Shown here: positions 41,235 through 51,016 of the stretch, one piece after another
Numbering within the stretch: position 1 is the first letter of the stretch
Layout of the letters: every line of letters begins with the position of its first letter
Source of the DNA: Hallerella sp963656065
Lineage (GTDB): Bacteria > Fibrobacterota > Fibrobacteria > Fibrobacterales > Fibrobacteraceae
NCBI GenBank assembly: GCA_963656065.1
Contig: CAVKGV010000001.1
Coordinates: forward strand, 1 to 64,000
Direction: 5' to 3'
DNA length: 64,000 nucleotides
Notes under the pieces: model-generated
The model's database searches: none
Told to the model about the DNA's origin: nothing
The model's input: the letters and a program-made list of their open reading frames with translations, nothing else
Position numbers and translations under genes: made by a program

Positions 41235-43945
41235 CTGTCGTAAAGCGCCTGTTCGTCGTTCACCAGCATCACGCGCGGCTTCGAACCATTTTTCGGTCCG
41301 CAGATGTTCAAGCGCTCCAGCTGGTCCACAATTTTTCCCGCCCGGGAAAATCCCACGGAGAAATGCCGTTGCACTTCCGACGTCGAGAGAGCGCCCCGTT
41401 CGATTCCGTAGCGCGCGACATCCAGGGCGAGCTTGTCTATCTTTCCGCCGAGAGAAGCGCCGGCATCCCCGTCCTCGGCCGCTTCCGAAGGATCGTCGAT
41501 GTCGAATGTTTCAAGACGTTCGTAGTGGACATTCTGGTTCGCACAGGCGTCCGCCAGCTTTTCCACTTCCTCGTCGGTCAAAAATCCGCCGTGGACGCGG
41601 CTCGGTTCCGGATCTTCTCCAGAACGGTAGAGCATATCGCCCCGACCGAGAAGCTTTTCCGCCCCGGCGCGGTCCATCACGGTCCGGGAATCCACCTGCG
41701 ACGCGACCTTGAAACTGATTCGCGCGGGTAGATTCGCCTTGATAAGTCCCGTGATGACATTCACCGACGGACGCTGCGTCGCAATGACCAGATGAATTCC
41801 GACGGCCCGAGCCTTCTGGGCTATCCGCGCGATATACTTTTCCACTTCCTTCCCCGCGACCATCATCAAGTCGGCGAGTTCATCGACCACGATGACGATA
41901 TAGGGCATATTCTCCATCTTTTCCGCTGGCACATCCTGGCTTTCGAGTTGTTCCCGGCGCTTCTGGTTATAGCCCACCAGGTTCCGGACTTTCCACTTGG
42001 CGAGTTCTTCGTAACGGCGGTCCATTTCAACGCACGCCCACTTGAGCGCACTGACCGCCTGGTCGGGCTGCGTCACCACGGGAGCGAGCAGATGCGGAAT
42101 GTTTTCGTATAATTTCAGTTCAACCACTTTCGGATCGACAAGGATCATGCGAAGTTCGTCGGGCGTCTTGCTGAAAAGGAGGCTCGCCATAATCGTGTTG
42201 ATGCAGACGGACTTACCGGAACCTGTCTGCCCAGCGATGAGCACGTGCGGGGCGCGGCAGAGATCCATCGTGTAAGGATTTCCCGTGATATCCTTTCCCA
42301 AAGCGATAATCAGCTTGTCCGGTTTGGGTTGGAACGCGGCGCTTTCAAAAATGTCCCGGCAATAGACCGTCTGGAGTTTCCGGTTCGGAACTTCCACGCC
42401 GACGAGCGACTTCCCGGGTATCGGAGCGAGAATTCGGATGGACTTCGCCTTGAGCGCAAGCGCGAGATCTTCGTGCAGGGAGGCGAATTTGGAAACCTTG
42501 ACACCGGGACCGGGCTCCACTTCGAAGCGCGTAATCATCGGTCCCGTCGAAATGCCGAGCACCTTTCCTTTCACCTTGAAATTTTCGAGCTGTTCTTCGA
42601 GCTGGTGACCGATATTTTCGAGTTCTTCTTCCGTATAGTCGGGCTTCTGTTCGGGAGGTTCCGAAAGAATGTCCGAAACCTGCGGGATAACGTAATCGTC
42701 GTACTGCGTAGCCGGAGCCTCGGGGAGCGACTCCGGTTCGGGCTGCGTTTCCGGGTTTTCCTCTTCCGGGAATTTCTCGTCCGATAGAAGAACCGTTTCT
42801 TCAGGCCTTAACGTCCCGTCCGGATTTTCCATGACGGATTTTGCTTCTTCCTGATTTTCGCTTGGCGATTCCTGAATATCATCTTCGGCAAGATCGATTT
42901 CGGAACGCTCCACGATTCCCTGGATCGAAGGACGCGTACGGCGATTGTTCTCCCAGTCGTTCATCTGCTGGACCTGGCGCAGGTGCGCAATTTCGTCGCG
43001 AAGCGCCCGAACTTCCAGGGCTCCGAGACGTTTTTCGTTTTCACGCAGGTAACGCTCTTTCTCCTCGATTTCATGCAGGGCGACGTTGGAACAGTCCTGT
43101 ACGTCTGGATTTGACGGAGATGGCGGGACGGTCTCCCCGGCCGGCGAAACGGGAAGCGTTCCTTCAAACGCACCGACAGGTCCGCGAAACGGTTTCACGT
43201 TGCCGTCGTAAACCGTATAGTCGCTGTCCCAATCCGAATCCTTCGCCATGCGCGCTTTCGCCCGGGCCTTTTCGAGCGTCCTGTCCACCGGGGATTTTTC
43301 CCGTTCGGGGATTTTTTCCGGCTCGGTCCCATTTTCTTTTTTGGCCTGGCGAGCGCTCCGGAATTTCGCCCAAAGGGTAAACGGAGTTTTCAGGAAGGAA
43401 AAATGCGAAAGCCGAAGCCCAAAAAGAAGGACGGCGACGCCAAAAAGGATTGCACAGAGAACAATAAACGGGAAAAGCGAATTGTCCTTTCCGAATACCG
43501 GAAAGACAAGGCTCTCGACCAGAAAGTAGCCGAGCCTTCCGCCGGCGCCATAGAGCGCCTCCTCGCGAAGGGAAAGCGGAGCGGAAAAAGTCGAAGCGAT
43601 CGCCAACAGGACGGGACAGAGAAGCGAGAGCGCCGAAAAGCCGATGCAGACGCGGGTGAAGCGAGGAAAGTCGCCAGGAAGCAGCAGGCGCACGCCCCAG
43701 GAGACAATCGATACGGAGAAAACCGTCGCCGAGAACTTGCCGAAGACATAGAGAACCGTTCCGGGGAAAGCCTTGCCGAAAATCGGCCCGAGCCAGTTCT
43801 TTTCGCTGCCGATAAAAGACACGAGCGCAACGAGCAAGAAGACTCCGAAAACAAGAAGCAGAACGCCGGCAAGCCGACGAACAGTCCCGAAATCCGTTTT
43901 CTCGTCCTTTTTCGCCCTTTTCTTTTTCCTTGAATTTTCCTTCAT
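41222..43945 (-). CDS. ftsK: DNA translocase FtsK/SpoIIIE
   Basis: 907 residues: a basic N-terminus, four membrane segments in about 1-165, a charged Pro/Glu-rich linker of about 250 residues, then the motor with VEVPNRKLQTVYCR, AGQTGSGKSVCINT (Walker A), MILVDPKVVELKLY, YIVIVVDELADLMM (Walker B) and IHLVIATQRPSVNVITG, and a C-terminal winged-helix gamma domain (RGALSTSEVQRHFSVGFSRAG) that reads KOPS-like sites. It pumps chromosomal DNA through the septum. ATG 43945 is preceded by TATATTGG (43953-43960) after 7 bp. Confidence 0.96.
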   Translation of the reverse strand: MKENSRKKKRAKKDEKTDFGTVRRLAGVLLLVFGVFLLVALVSFIGSEKNWLGPIFGKAFPGTVLYVFGKFSATVFSVSIVSWGVRLLLPGDFPRFTRVCIGFSALSLLCPVLLAIASTFSAPLSLREEALYGAGGRLGYFLVESLVFPVFGKDNSLFPFIVLCAILFGVAVLLFGLRLSHFSFLKTPFTLWAKFRSARQAKKENGTEPEKIPEREKSPVDRTLEKARAKARMAKDSDWDSDYTVYDGNVKPFRGPVGAFEGTLPVSPAGETVPPSPSNPDVQDCSNVALHEIEEKERYLRENEKRLGALEVRALRDEIAHLRQVQQMNDWENNRRTRPSIQGIVERSEIDLAEDDIQESPSENQEEAKSVMENPDGTLRPEETVLLSDEKFPEEENPETQPEPESLPEAPATQYDDYVIPQVSDILSEPPEQKPDYTEEELENIGHQLEEQLENFKVKGKVLGISTGPMITRFEVEPGPGVKVSKFASLHEDLALALKAKSIRILAPIPGKSLVGVEVPNRKLQTVYCRDIFESAAFQPKPDKLIIALGKDITGNPYTMDLCRAPHVLIAGQTGSGKSVCINTIMASLLFSKTPDELRMILVDPKVVELKLYENIPHLLAPVVTQPDQAVSALKWACVEMDRRYEELAKWKVRNLVGYNQKRREQLESQDVPAEKMENMPYIVIVVDELADLMMVAGKEVEKYIARIAQKARAVGIHLVIATQRPSVNVITGLIKANLPARISFKVASQVDSRTVMDRAGAEKLLGRGDMLYRSGEDPEPSRVHGGFLTDEEVEKLADACANQNVHYERLETFDIDDPSEAAEDGDAGASLGGKIDKLALDVARYGIERGALSTSEVQRHFSVGFSRAGKIVDQLERLNICGPKNGSKPRVMLVNDEQALYDRWPR

Positions 43946-43952
43946 AGCGCGT

Positions 43953-43960
43953 CCAATATA
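43953..43960 (-). promoter_or_regulatory. TATATTGG -7 element of ftsK
   Basis: It lies 7 bp before the ATG at 43945 and is separated by only 42 bp from the oppositely oriented cyclase element TATGTTTT, so the two genes share a compact divergent promoter region. Confidence 0.45.
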
Positions 43961-44002
43961 GTTTTTTCTCGCAAGCTTCGCTCGAAGGGAAGGCTTCTTT
44001 TC

Positions 44003-44010
44003 TATGTTTT
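44003..44010 (+). promoter_or_regulatory. TATGTTTT -7 element of the cyclase gene
   Basis: It ends 4 bp before the GTG at 44015; no ribosome site fits between, so a leaderless message is likely. Confidence 0.5.
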
Positions 44011-44014
44011 TCCC

Positions 44015-46882
44015 GTGAAATTCAAGCATCCCAAAAAAGTAAAGAGAATGTTCGCGGGGCTTCTCGTCGGGATATTCCTGACGCTTCTCATCCTGCTCAT
44101 TCCGGATTCCATCGCGCTCCGCTCCGAATACATGTTCTACGACGCGTTTTCCAAGCATTCCGCGTTAGAAACGACGGACCGCGCCGAAGACATCGTCATC
44201 GTCGATATCGACGAAAACGCGCTATCCAAGTATGGACCCTACAACGAATGGACGCGGGACATTCACGCCCGGGTTGTCCAAAGGCTCGAAGACGGTGGAG
44301 CGTCGGCGGTAGCTTTCGACATTCTCTTCAAGAACGCCGATTTCGGAAACCGTCACGCAAGGCGCGCGGAAAGCGTTCTAGAAAAGCTCTATCCCGACAA
44401 GAAATGGATTACCGATTACAACAGAATCCGCAGCGCCTACGATTCCGACTCCATTCTAGTCCGGACTATTGCGAAAAATCCGAACGTAATCGTCTGCGGA
44501 ACATTCAACGCCCGAACCGACTACAAGCACCAATCCCAATGGATGCCGCTCAGCACGGCGCAGCGCGCAAAAGAAGTCGATGCGCGTCCGACCTTTTCGC
44601 TCTCCCAGGTTTCATCCGTCAAGGACGTCGAATCCAAGGATCTGCTCGACAACATTTTTCCCGAACTTTCCCATGCGGCAGAAAATTTCGGAGTCGTCAA
44701 TGCGAATCCCGACGACGACGGCATCCTGCGGCAGATGCGGATGTTTTACCGATTCCCGAACGAGGCGCTCTGGCCTCGCGATTCATCCCGGATTTATCCG
44801 GCGCTTTCGCTTGTCACGCTGATGCACCTTTTCGGGACAAATCCCGATTCCGTAAAAATCAAGATGGGAAAGTACATCGATCTGGGAAAACCTTTCGGGA
44901 TTTATCGGGATTCCGCGGGAACGCTGCGTACGACATATCCGCAGTTCTCCTACCCCATGGTCAGGGAAATCCTGCGCCACAGAAAAACCCTTTTGAATGC
45001 CAATGTCCGGGATTCCCTCTCCGGAAATTTCCTGGAAATCTCTACGCAAATCCGCGTGGTGAAAGATTCTTCCGGCAATCTGACGGTGCAGACCAGCGAA
45101 GGAGACTTTGAACCGGATGATCCTGATTTGACAGATTTTGACAAGGAAGTTCTCGCGTTTTTTGAAAAGGATATCGAAAATCTCGACAGCGGCACTTCAA
45201 AATGGCTCTCGGTGGAACTGGACTTCCACTTCAACGAAAAGAAGGCGCGCTGGATTCCCAATTATACGATTCTTTCGCCCGACGTCCTCGACGATTTGTA
45301 CAAAGTGGACTCGTCCTCCATCTTGGCATTAAAACCCGGCGAGGAAATGCGTTTCGGGAAAAGCAAGCGAATACCCATCGACGAAAAGGGAAATTTCCAT
45401 CTCCATTTCAAAAGCCCCTACGATGTCCCTCCCGAGCAACGGACATTCCATCATATCTCCTACTACGACGTCGCCGAAGGAAGAATCGACCCGGCGATGT
45501 ACCAGGGAAAAATTTTCATCCTCGGAAGTGCGGCCCCCGCCATGTTCGATTTCTACGCGACGCCTCACGACGAGCACTTCCCCGCCGTGCTGCTTCATGC
45601 GACAATTCTGCAAAACGTCTTGACCGACGACTACATCCGATCCGAATTTCCCAATCCGGCCATCTACATCGCTACGGCGATTTTCGCAATTTTTATCGGA
45701 CTTTTCGCCTCGCAATACCTAGCCGTCCTGTTCCTAATCCTGCTTTTCACGGCGACGATCATTATTTCGTATATCTTCTTTGCGAACGGTCTCTATGTCG
45801 GCTGTACGACTTACCTCATCGAAGGCAGTCTCGCCTTTCTAGGATCCTTTCTCGTACGCTTCTATTTTGAAAATCGCGACAAGACATTCCTCGATAAATC
45901 CTTCAAGCAATACATTTCAGACAAATTAATTGACGAAATGCTTTCCAGCGAAAAGGAACCGGAACTCGGCGGTGAAAAAAAATATCTGACGGCATTCTTT
46001 ACGGACATCCAGGGATTTTCATCCATCTCCGAGCAGATTGGCGATCCGAAAAAACTGGTCGATTTGCTGAACGATTATCTGACCGCCATGACAAACATCA
46101 TCAAGGACGACAACCAGGGAACGCTAGATAAATACGAAGGCGACGCGATCATCGCTTTTTTCGGAGCTCCCACCCCGATCGAACACCAGAGACGGAACGC
46201 CCTGCTGAGCGCCCTTGCGATGCAAACCGCCCAAAAGACTTTGCGCACAAACTGGAAACGCGGAAAAAACCACGCGGGGAAAAACGTAGCGCAAGACGTC
46301 TCCTACCCGGAATCCGTCTATCGGATGCACACGCGAATCGGCATCAACTCAGGAGAAATTCTCGTCGGGAACATGGGTTCGGAGACACGGAAAAACTATA
46401 CGATTATGGGCGATGCGGTAAATCTGGCGTCAAGGCTCGAAAGCATCGGCAAGCAATACGGAGTCTATATCCTCGTAAGCGAGGAAACGCTTGCCGGAAA
46501 AGCGGATCCGCTCGACAAGACCGATTACCGAAACGTTTTCATCACGCGACCGATTGACCGTCTGAAAGTCGTCGGCAAAAGCGAAGCCGTACAAGTTTAC
46601 GAACTGCTCGGAATGCCCGGAGATCCCGATGCGGGACGGCTCGGACTTTTAAGCGCTCTCTGGAAAAAGGCGCAGGCGCTTTACTATGCACAAAAATGGG
46701 ACGATGCGATTGCGGTTTTCAAAGAGACCGAGATGCTCGAGCCGCACTTGCAGGCCAAAGATCCCGGTGCGCGACCGACTCCCTCCGAAGTTTTCATCGA
46801 ACGCGCAATTGCGTACAAAGTAAATCCCCCGACGACCCCGGGAAAACCCTGGGACGGAATCTACACGGCGACTTCAAAATAA
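44015..46882 (+). CDS. CHASE2-domain adenylate/guanylate cyclase
   Basis: 955 residues from a GTG. N-terminal membrane segment (about 13-32), an extracytoplasmic CHASE2 sensor (VIVDIDENALSKYGPYNEWTR, GASAVAFDILF ... IFILGSAAPAMFD) to about 530, two or three membrane segments (about 550-620), then a class III cyclase domain: FFTDIQGFSSISE and DKYEGDAIIAFFGAP give the two metal aspartates, and RKNYTIMGDAVNLASRLES the Asn/Arg block. A TPR-like tail (ALYYAQKWDDAIAVFKE) follows. It makes cAMP (or cGMP) in response to an external signal. Ends with a 22-bp convergent overlap with the aminotransferase gene. Confidence 0.92.
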   Translation: MKFKHPKKVKRMFAGLLVGIFLTLLILLIPDSIALRSEYMFYDAFSKHSALETTDRAEDIVIVDIDENALSKYGPYNEWTRDIHARVVQRLEDGGASAVAFDILFKNADFGNRHARRAESVLEKLYPDKKWITDYNRIRSAYDSDSILVRTIAKNPNVIVCGTFNARTDYKHQSQWMPLSTAQRAKEVDARPTFSLSQVSSVKDVESKDLLDNIFPELSHAAENFGVVNANPDDDGILRQMRMFYRFPNEALWPRDSSRIYPALSLVTLMHLFGTNPDSVKIKMGKYIDLGKPFGIYRDSAGTLRTTYPQFSYPMVREILRHRKTLLNANVRDSLSGNFLEISTQIRVVKDSSGNLTVQTSEGDFEPDDPDLTDFDKEVLAFFEKDIENLDSGTSKWLSVELDFHFNEKKARWIPNYTILSPDVLDDLYKVDSSSILALKPGEEMRFGKSKRIPIDEKGNFHLHFKSPYDVPPEQRTFHHISYYDVAEGRIDPAMYQGKIFILGSAAPAMFDFYATPHDEHFPAVLLHATILQNVLTDDYIRSEFPNPAIYIATAIFAIFIGLFASQYLAVLFLILLFTATIIISYIFFANGLYVGCTTYLIEGSLAFLGSFLVRFYFENRDKTFLDKSFKQYISDKLIDEMLSSEKEPELGGEKKYLTAFFTDIQGFSSISEQIGDPKKLVDLLNDYLTAMTNIIKDDNQGTLDKYEGDAIIAFFGAPTPIEHQRRNALLSALAMQTAQKTLRTNWKRGKNHAGKNVAQDVSYPESVYRMHTRIGINSGEILVGNMGSETRKNYTIMGDAVNLASRLESIGKQYGVYILVSEETLAGKADPLDKTDYRNVFITRPIDRLKVVGKSEAVQVYELLGMPGDPDAGRLGLLSALWKKAQALYYAQKWDDAIAVFKETEMLEPHLQAKDPGARPTPSEVFIERAIAYKVNPPTTPGKPWDGIYTATSK

Positions 46883-48015
46883 ATTCGCTTCACGGCATCG
46901 GCAAAAATTTCCGGTTCCTGAAGAAGGCTCAGGACAATCCAACCATCCCCGTCAAAATCAAAAAAGAATCCGGGCTGGACAAGAACGCCCGACTTCTTTA
47001 AAAGCCGCAGAGTCAGCTTTTCATCGTCAAGTCCGTCGAAATGCAAAGCCGCATACCAGCCGCCCTGTACATCCGGCATCACCTCTTTCGAAGGAAAGCG
47101 TTCCCGCAAGATTTCCAGATTTTTCCGGATTCGGTCTTCGATGCGCTTTTCATAGGAACGGGATTTTCCAAGCATCGGGGCGGCAAGGGCGAATGCGGGA
47201 GAAGAAACGCTCAGATAGGCATCCGCGACATATTCGATTGCGGACCGGAGCTGGTTTCCGAGTCTTCCCGTCCGGTAAGCCATCCATCCGAGCTTCAGCT
47301 GCGGAGATCCGACCGACTTAGAAAAGCCCCCGAGAAAGAAAACGGGCACATCACGCAAGTCCCAGTTCCAGGGACGTTCCGAGCCGTCATAGACGAAATC
47401 TCCGAACACTTCATCGACGACAATCGAAAGTTCTTCGCGCGAAGCGAAATCTACCAGAGCATCCCACTCCTGTCTTGAAAAGACATGCCCTGTCGGATTG
47501 TTCGGCGAAACGGCGAGAAGGATTTTTGTCCGCGGAGGAAAAGAATAAAGCGAATCCGCATCCAACTCCCATTTGCCCCTTGAAAGTTTCAAAAAATATG
47601 GAGCGGTCTTCATGTTTTCAAGAGACGCCAGCGCGTCCAATAGCGGATATCCCGGCATCGGGGTGAGAATCGCATCGCCTGCGTCACAAAGAGTCTTGAA
47701 GAGAACGGAATAAGCTTCGCTCGTGCTTGAAAAAAGCTGGATGTCATCGGGAGAAAAATTTCCGCCCCGCTCCGCAAAGTAATCCGAAACAGCCTTCCGC
47801 GCGTCTAGCCAACCGTTCGCATCGGGATTCCAGACGGAAAATTTCGGAATCGCCTCGGAAAGGACTTCTTCTAAGGGAAAAGCCAGTCCGGTTTTCAGCG
47901 GGCTAGAAACGGTCAGGTCCAGATAACCGGGAATTTCTCGTTTGAGCTTCGAAAGTTCCGAAAAAAAAGGAGAATCGGAAAGATCCTCCGGAAGTCTTCG
48001 GGAAAGGCGCATCAT
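46861..48015 (-). CDS. PLP-dependent aminotransferase, class I/II
   Basis: 384 residues of fold type I. Visible: YLDLTVSSP, GYPLLDALASLE, LLAVSPNNPTGHVFS (cofactor-binding Asn), IVVDEVFGDFVYD (Asp that contacts the pyridine ring) and FFLGGFSKSVGSPQLKLGW with the Schiff-base Lys in FSKS. Substrate is not evident; the closest general resemblance is to aspartate/alanine-type aminotransferases. The start is the ATG at 48015, in an ATGA overlap with the small membrane protein upstream; sequence before it belongs to that gene in another frame. Confidence 0.85.
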   Translation of the reverse strand: MMRLSRRLPEDLSDSPFFSELSKLKREIPGYLDLTVSSPLKTGLAFPLEEVLSEAIPKFSVWNPDANGWLDARKAVSDYFAERGGNFSPDDIQLFSSTSEAYSVLFKTLCDAGDAILTPMPGYPLLDALASLENMKTAPYFLKLSRGKWELDADSLYSFPPRTKILLAVSPNNPTGHVFSRQEWDALVDFASREELSIVVDEVFGDFVYDGSERPWNWDLRDVPVFFLGGFSKSVGSPQLKLGWMAYRTGRLGNQLRSAIEYVADAYLSVSSPAFALAAPMLGKSRSYEKRIEDRIRKNLEILRERFPSKEVMPDVQGGWYAALHFDGLDDEKLTLRLLKKSGVLVQPGFFFDFDGDGWIVLSLLQEPEIFADAVKRIYFEVAV

Positions 48016-48182
48016 CCTTTCCTGTGCCGGTTCCATGCGACGAGAAGAACCGAGGCGAGAGCGATTCCCGCCGGGACTGCGACGACAAGTACCAGAACGA
48101 CCAGTTTCTGCCATCGGGAAAGGTTCCGGATTTTTTCGCGAAAATCCAGAACTTTTTGCCGAGCGGCCTTGATCTTTTCCAC
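48012..48182 (-). CDS. Small single-pass membrane protein
   Basis: A 56-residue reading frame from GTG: a basic amphipathic N-terminus (EKIKAARQKVLDFREKIRNL), a membrane segment (KLVVLVLVVAVPAGIALASV) and a basic tail (WNRHRKG). GAGG stands 7 nt before the GTG, its start is 16 bp after the glyS stop, and its TGA overlaps the aminotransferase ATG, so spacing and translation signals argue that it is real. No family recognised. Confidence 0.7.
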   Translation of the reverse strand: MEKIKAARQKVLDFREKIRNLSRWQKLVVLVLVVAVPAGIALASVLLVAWNRHRKG

Positions 48183-48198
48183 GATGCGCCTCGAAAGA

Positions 48199-49611
48199 TT
48201 ACTTCAGATGGGCGAAGATCCAATTTTCCAGATCCTCGATCTTTACGTGTTCCTGCTTCATGGAATCGCGTTCGCGGACCGTGACCATTCCCTTGTATTC
48301 GGGATTCACGTCATCGCCTTCGCCAATCGTATCGAAATCGACCGTGATGCAGAAAGGCGTCCCGAGTTCGTCCTGGCGGCGGTAGCGCTTGCCTATCGAC
48401 TGGGTCTCGTCGTATTCCACGTTGAAATGCTGGATCAAGTCCTTGTAGAGCTTCTCCGCGACTTCCTTGACCTTGCCCTTCTTCACCAGCGGAAGGATTG
48501 CCGCCTTGACTGGAGCGACCTTCGGGCTGAAATGCATCACCACGCGTTCCTCGCCGTTTTCGAGCTTTTCGACATCGTAGGCGTCGCAGAGCAAAACCAG
48601 CAGCAGGCGATCGACACCGAGCGACGGTTCCACGACATACGGAATGTAGCGCTTGTTGTTCACCGCGTCGAAGTATTCCATCTTGACCTTGGATTCCTTC
48701 TGGTGCTGCGTCAGGTCAAAATCGGTGCGGCTTGCAATTCCCCAAAGCTCTCCCCAGCCAAACGGGAAGTTGTATTCGATATCGGACGTTCCGTTCGAAT
48801 AGTGCGAAAGTTCTTCCTTGGCATGTTCGCGGAGGCGGAGCTTTTCCTTGTTCACGCCCAAGCCTTCGACAAAGGCGACGCAGAACTTTCTCCAATAATC
48901 ATACCATTCCTTTTCCGTTCCCGGTTCGCAGAAAAATTCGAGTTCCATCTGTTCGAACTCGCGGGTGCGGAAGATGAAGTTCCCCGGCGTGATTTCGTTG
49001 CGGAAAGACTTTCCTATCTGCCCGACGCCGAACGGGATTTTCGGGCGGACATTGTCCATGATATTTTTAAAGTTGATGAAAATTCCCTGGGCGGTTTCCG
49101 GACGGAGATAGACCTTGTTGCCCGTGCCTTCGAGGACACCGAGCTGCGTCTGGAACATCAGGTTGAACGCGCGGGGTTCCGTGAAATCCTTCTTGCCGCA
49201 CTTGGGGCATTCGATTTCGTTATCGATCATCATCTGGTGGATTTCCGGGAATGTCTTGCCGGCGCAGCAGCCTTCGCCGAGCTTTTCTTCGAGCAGCTGG
49301 TCCGCACGGAAACGTTCGTGGCAAGCCTTGCAATCGACGAGCGGGTCCGAAAAGTTCGAGACGTGTCCCGAAGCCTGCCAGACACGCGGGTTCAAAAGGA
49401 TGGACGAATCGAGACCGACGACATCCGGGCGGGAAGCGACAAAAGTCTTCCACCAGAGATTCTTGATGTTGCGCTTGAGCTCGACGCCGTAGGGACCATA
49501 ATCCCACGTATTCGCGAGACCGTCATAGATCTCGGAACCCGGAAAGATGAATCCGCGTCTCTTGCACAGGGAGATCAAGTCCTTGAGCGCATTCTGTACA
49601 GTCTTAGCCAT
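48199..49611 (-). CDS. glyS: Glycyl-tRNA synthetase (dimeric class II type)
   Basis: 470 residues, the alpha2 type related to archaeal and eukaryotic enzymes, not the alpha2beta2 form. Seen in order: RRGFIFPGSEIYDGLANTWD, VGLDSSILLNP, CKACHERFRAD, ECPKCGKKDFTEPRAFNLMF (zinc-like cysteines and motif 1 region), LRPETAQGIFINFKN, FRNEITPGNFIFRTREFEQME (motif 2) and EPSLGVDRLLLVLL (motif 3), ending in an anticodon-binding domain. ATG 49611 has AAGGAC upstream and a TATATTTA element at 49640-49647. First gene of an operon with the small membrane protein and aminotransferase. Confidence 0.96.
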   Translation of the reverse strand: MAKTVQNALKDLISLCKRRGFIFPGSEIYDGLANTWDYGPYGVELKRNIKNLWWKTFVASRPDVVGLDSSILLNPRVWQASGHVSNFSDPLVDCKACHERFRADQLLEEKLGEGCCAGKTFPEIHQMMIDNEIECPKCGKKDFTEPRAFNLMFQTQLGVLEGTGNKVYLRPETAQGIFINFKNIMDNVRPKIPFGVGQIGKSFRNEITPGNFIFRTREFEQMELEFFCEPGTEKEWYDYWRKFCVAFVEGLGVNKEKLRLREHAKEELSHYSNGTSDIEYNFPFGWGELWGIASRTDFDLTQHQKESKVKMEYFDAVNNKRYIPYVVEPSLGVDRLLLVLLCDAYDVEKLENGEERVVMHFSPKVAPVKAAILPLVKKGKVKEVAEKLYKDLIQHFNVEYDETQSIGKRYRRQDELGTPFCITVDFDTIGEGDDVNPEYKGMVTVRERDSMKQEHVKIEDLENWIFAHLK

Positions 49612-49736
49612 ATTCAGTCCTTTTGAAAATTTTTCGCGGTAAATATACAAAGAAAAAGCTTTTCAAGAATTCCAAACTTCGGCCCTGGCAACGCGAACTT
49701 TAAAATTTTCAGATTTTTTTTATTTTGCATCCATCC

Positions 49737-50645
49737 ATGCATAAGATATTTCCCCTTTTAATCGGCATAGCTCTTGCGAGCGCATCCGCAAACTACCTAA
49801 GCGAAGAAATCTTTTCGGAAAGAATCGCGCTCCATGAAATCGCCCAAAACGGCGAAACTTCCTATACCGCGGAAAGCGAACGGGTCAGCATTCCCTTTCT
49901 GCCCGGAACAGACGGTTCCCCCGAAGACAGCGAGCCGGACGATCTTCTCGGCGAAATTTCCCCGATCGATGAAATGGGAACGGATTCCGCCGCACTTGCC
50001 GAAGAAAATCTGGACACGATTCTCGTCGATATGAAAAAGGCGGCGATTCCGCTCGAAAGCGGACGGATAACTTCCCCCTACGGTTTCAGGCATTACCGCA
50101 TCCACAAAGGTCTCGACATCGGACTAAAACGAGGCGACACGATCCGGGCGGCCTTTCCCGGAAAAGTCGTGCGGGTGCGTTACGAGCGCCGCGGCTATGG
50201 GCGCTACATCGTCCTGGAACATTTCGATTGCGGCATCACGCGAACCGTCTATGCGCATCTTTCGAAGCAGCTGGTCAAGGTCGGCGATTTCGTCGAAGCG
50301 GGAAGCGTCATCGCCCTCGGCGGAAATACGGGTCGCTCGACGGGACCGCATCTCCATTTTGAAATGCGAATCGGAGACATGCCTCTCGACCCGCGCCATT
50401 TTTTCGATTTTGAAAATCACGCCTTTTTAAGCGAAGAAATCAAGCTTTCGCGCGAAAAAGCCAGCGAGGAATACGCCGCCCTGCAAAAGGAAGCGAGCAA
50501 GCACCGCTACCACCGCGTCCGTCCCGGCGACACGCTCGGGAAAATCGCCCGGAAATACCATACGAGCATCGGGAAACTGTGCACACTCAACGGCATCAAG
50601 CGAAATTCCGTTCTCCGCGTCGGGAAAATTCTCCGTTGTTCATGA
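49737..50645 (+). CDS. M23 peptidoglycan endopeptidase with LysM
   Basis: 302 residues: signal peptide (MHKIFPLLIGIALASASA), a linker, then the LytM/M23 domain with SPYGFRHYRIHKGLDIGLKRG (His and Asp zinc ligands), YGRYIVLEHFDCGITRTVYAHL and STGPHLHFEMRIG (HxH), and a C-terminal LysM (YHRVRPGDTLGKIARKYHTSIGKLCTLN). All metal ligands are present, so it should cut peptide cross-links in the cell wall. ATG 49737 is preferred to a TTG four codons upstream. A TTATTTTG element lies just before it. Confidence 0.93.
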   Translation: MHKIFPLLIGIALASASANYLSEEIFSERIALHEIAQNGETSYTAESERVSIPFLPGTDGSPEDSEPDDLLGEISPIDEMGTDSAALAEENLDTILVDMKKAAIPLESGRITSPYGFRHYRIHKGLDIGLKRGDTIRAAFPGKVVRVRYERRGYGRYIVLEHFDCGITRTVYAHLSKQLVKVGDFVEAGSVIALGGNTGRSTGPHLHFEMRIGDMPLDPRHFFDFENHAFLSEEIKLSREKASEEYAALQKEASKHRYHRVRPGDTLGKIARKYHTSIGKLCTLNGIKRNSVLRVGKILRCS

Positions 50646-50699
50646 CGCTCTGTTAGAGTGGAGTGTGAAAAGTTGAAATCTGAATGACTGTGAACGGGG

Positions 50700-50730
50700 A
50701 TTCTATCGAGGTCTTTGACCTCTCCAGAAT
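50700..50730. repeat. Hairpin repeat, copy 1
   Basis: ATTCT - ATC - GAGGTC - TTT - GACCTC - TCC - AGAAT. Both the inner 6-bp and outer 5-bp stems pair perfectly. Confidence 0.85.
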
Positions 50731-50757
50731 GACGTCGGGCATGAACGCTCTACTGTC

Positions 50758-50790
50758 ATCCTGGAGCGGAGCAACGCGAAGCGATAGGAT
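50758..50790. repeat. Hairpin repeat, copy 2 (inverse orientation)
   Basis: ATCCT - GGA - 17-base centre - GAT - AGGAT, followed and preceded by the same flanks as copy 1 read from the other strand. The outer stem has changed to ATCCT/AGGAT with pairing kept. Confidence 0.75.
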
Positions 50791-50904
50791 CCATGTCAGA
50801 GCTTGGAACTGATAGCTTAGATCTGAGATTCGCAGACATTTAAATTCTGAACTTCGGAATTTAAATGTTCGATGTTCTAAGTTTAGACAAAGCGTGGCCT
50901 TGGG

Positions 50905-51016
50905 GGTGGTTGCAAGGAAGGGGGACCTTGGCCTTCGCAACTCGGAAAGGTCTCCCTACCTTGCCCCGGGCCGGATAGGCCAACGACAGGTCGCTTGGCG
51001 ACAAAAGCCTAGACGT
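50905..51016. repeat. 112-bp structured repeat element, copy 1
   Basis: Gap-free match to 61149-61260 (offset 10244). Predicted stems: GCAAGG 50912-50917 with CCTTGC 50959-50964; GGGGGACCTT 50920-50929 with AAGGTCTCCC 50947-50956 (one G-U); TAGGC 50976-50980 with GCCTA 51007-51011 enclosing GTCGC-TTG-GCGAC (50990-51002). Resembles a dispersed RNA-like or transposable repeat rather than a coding sequence. Confidence 0.8.
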
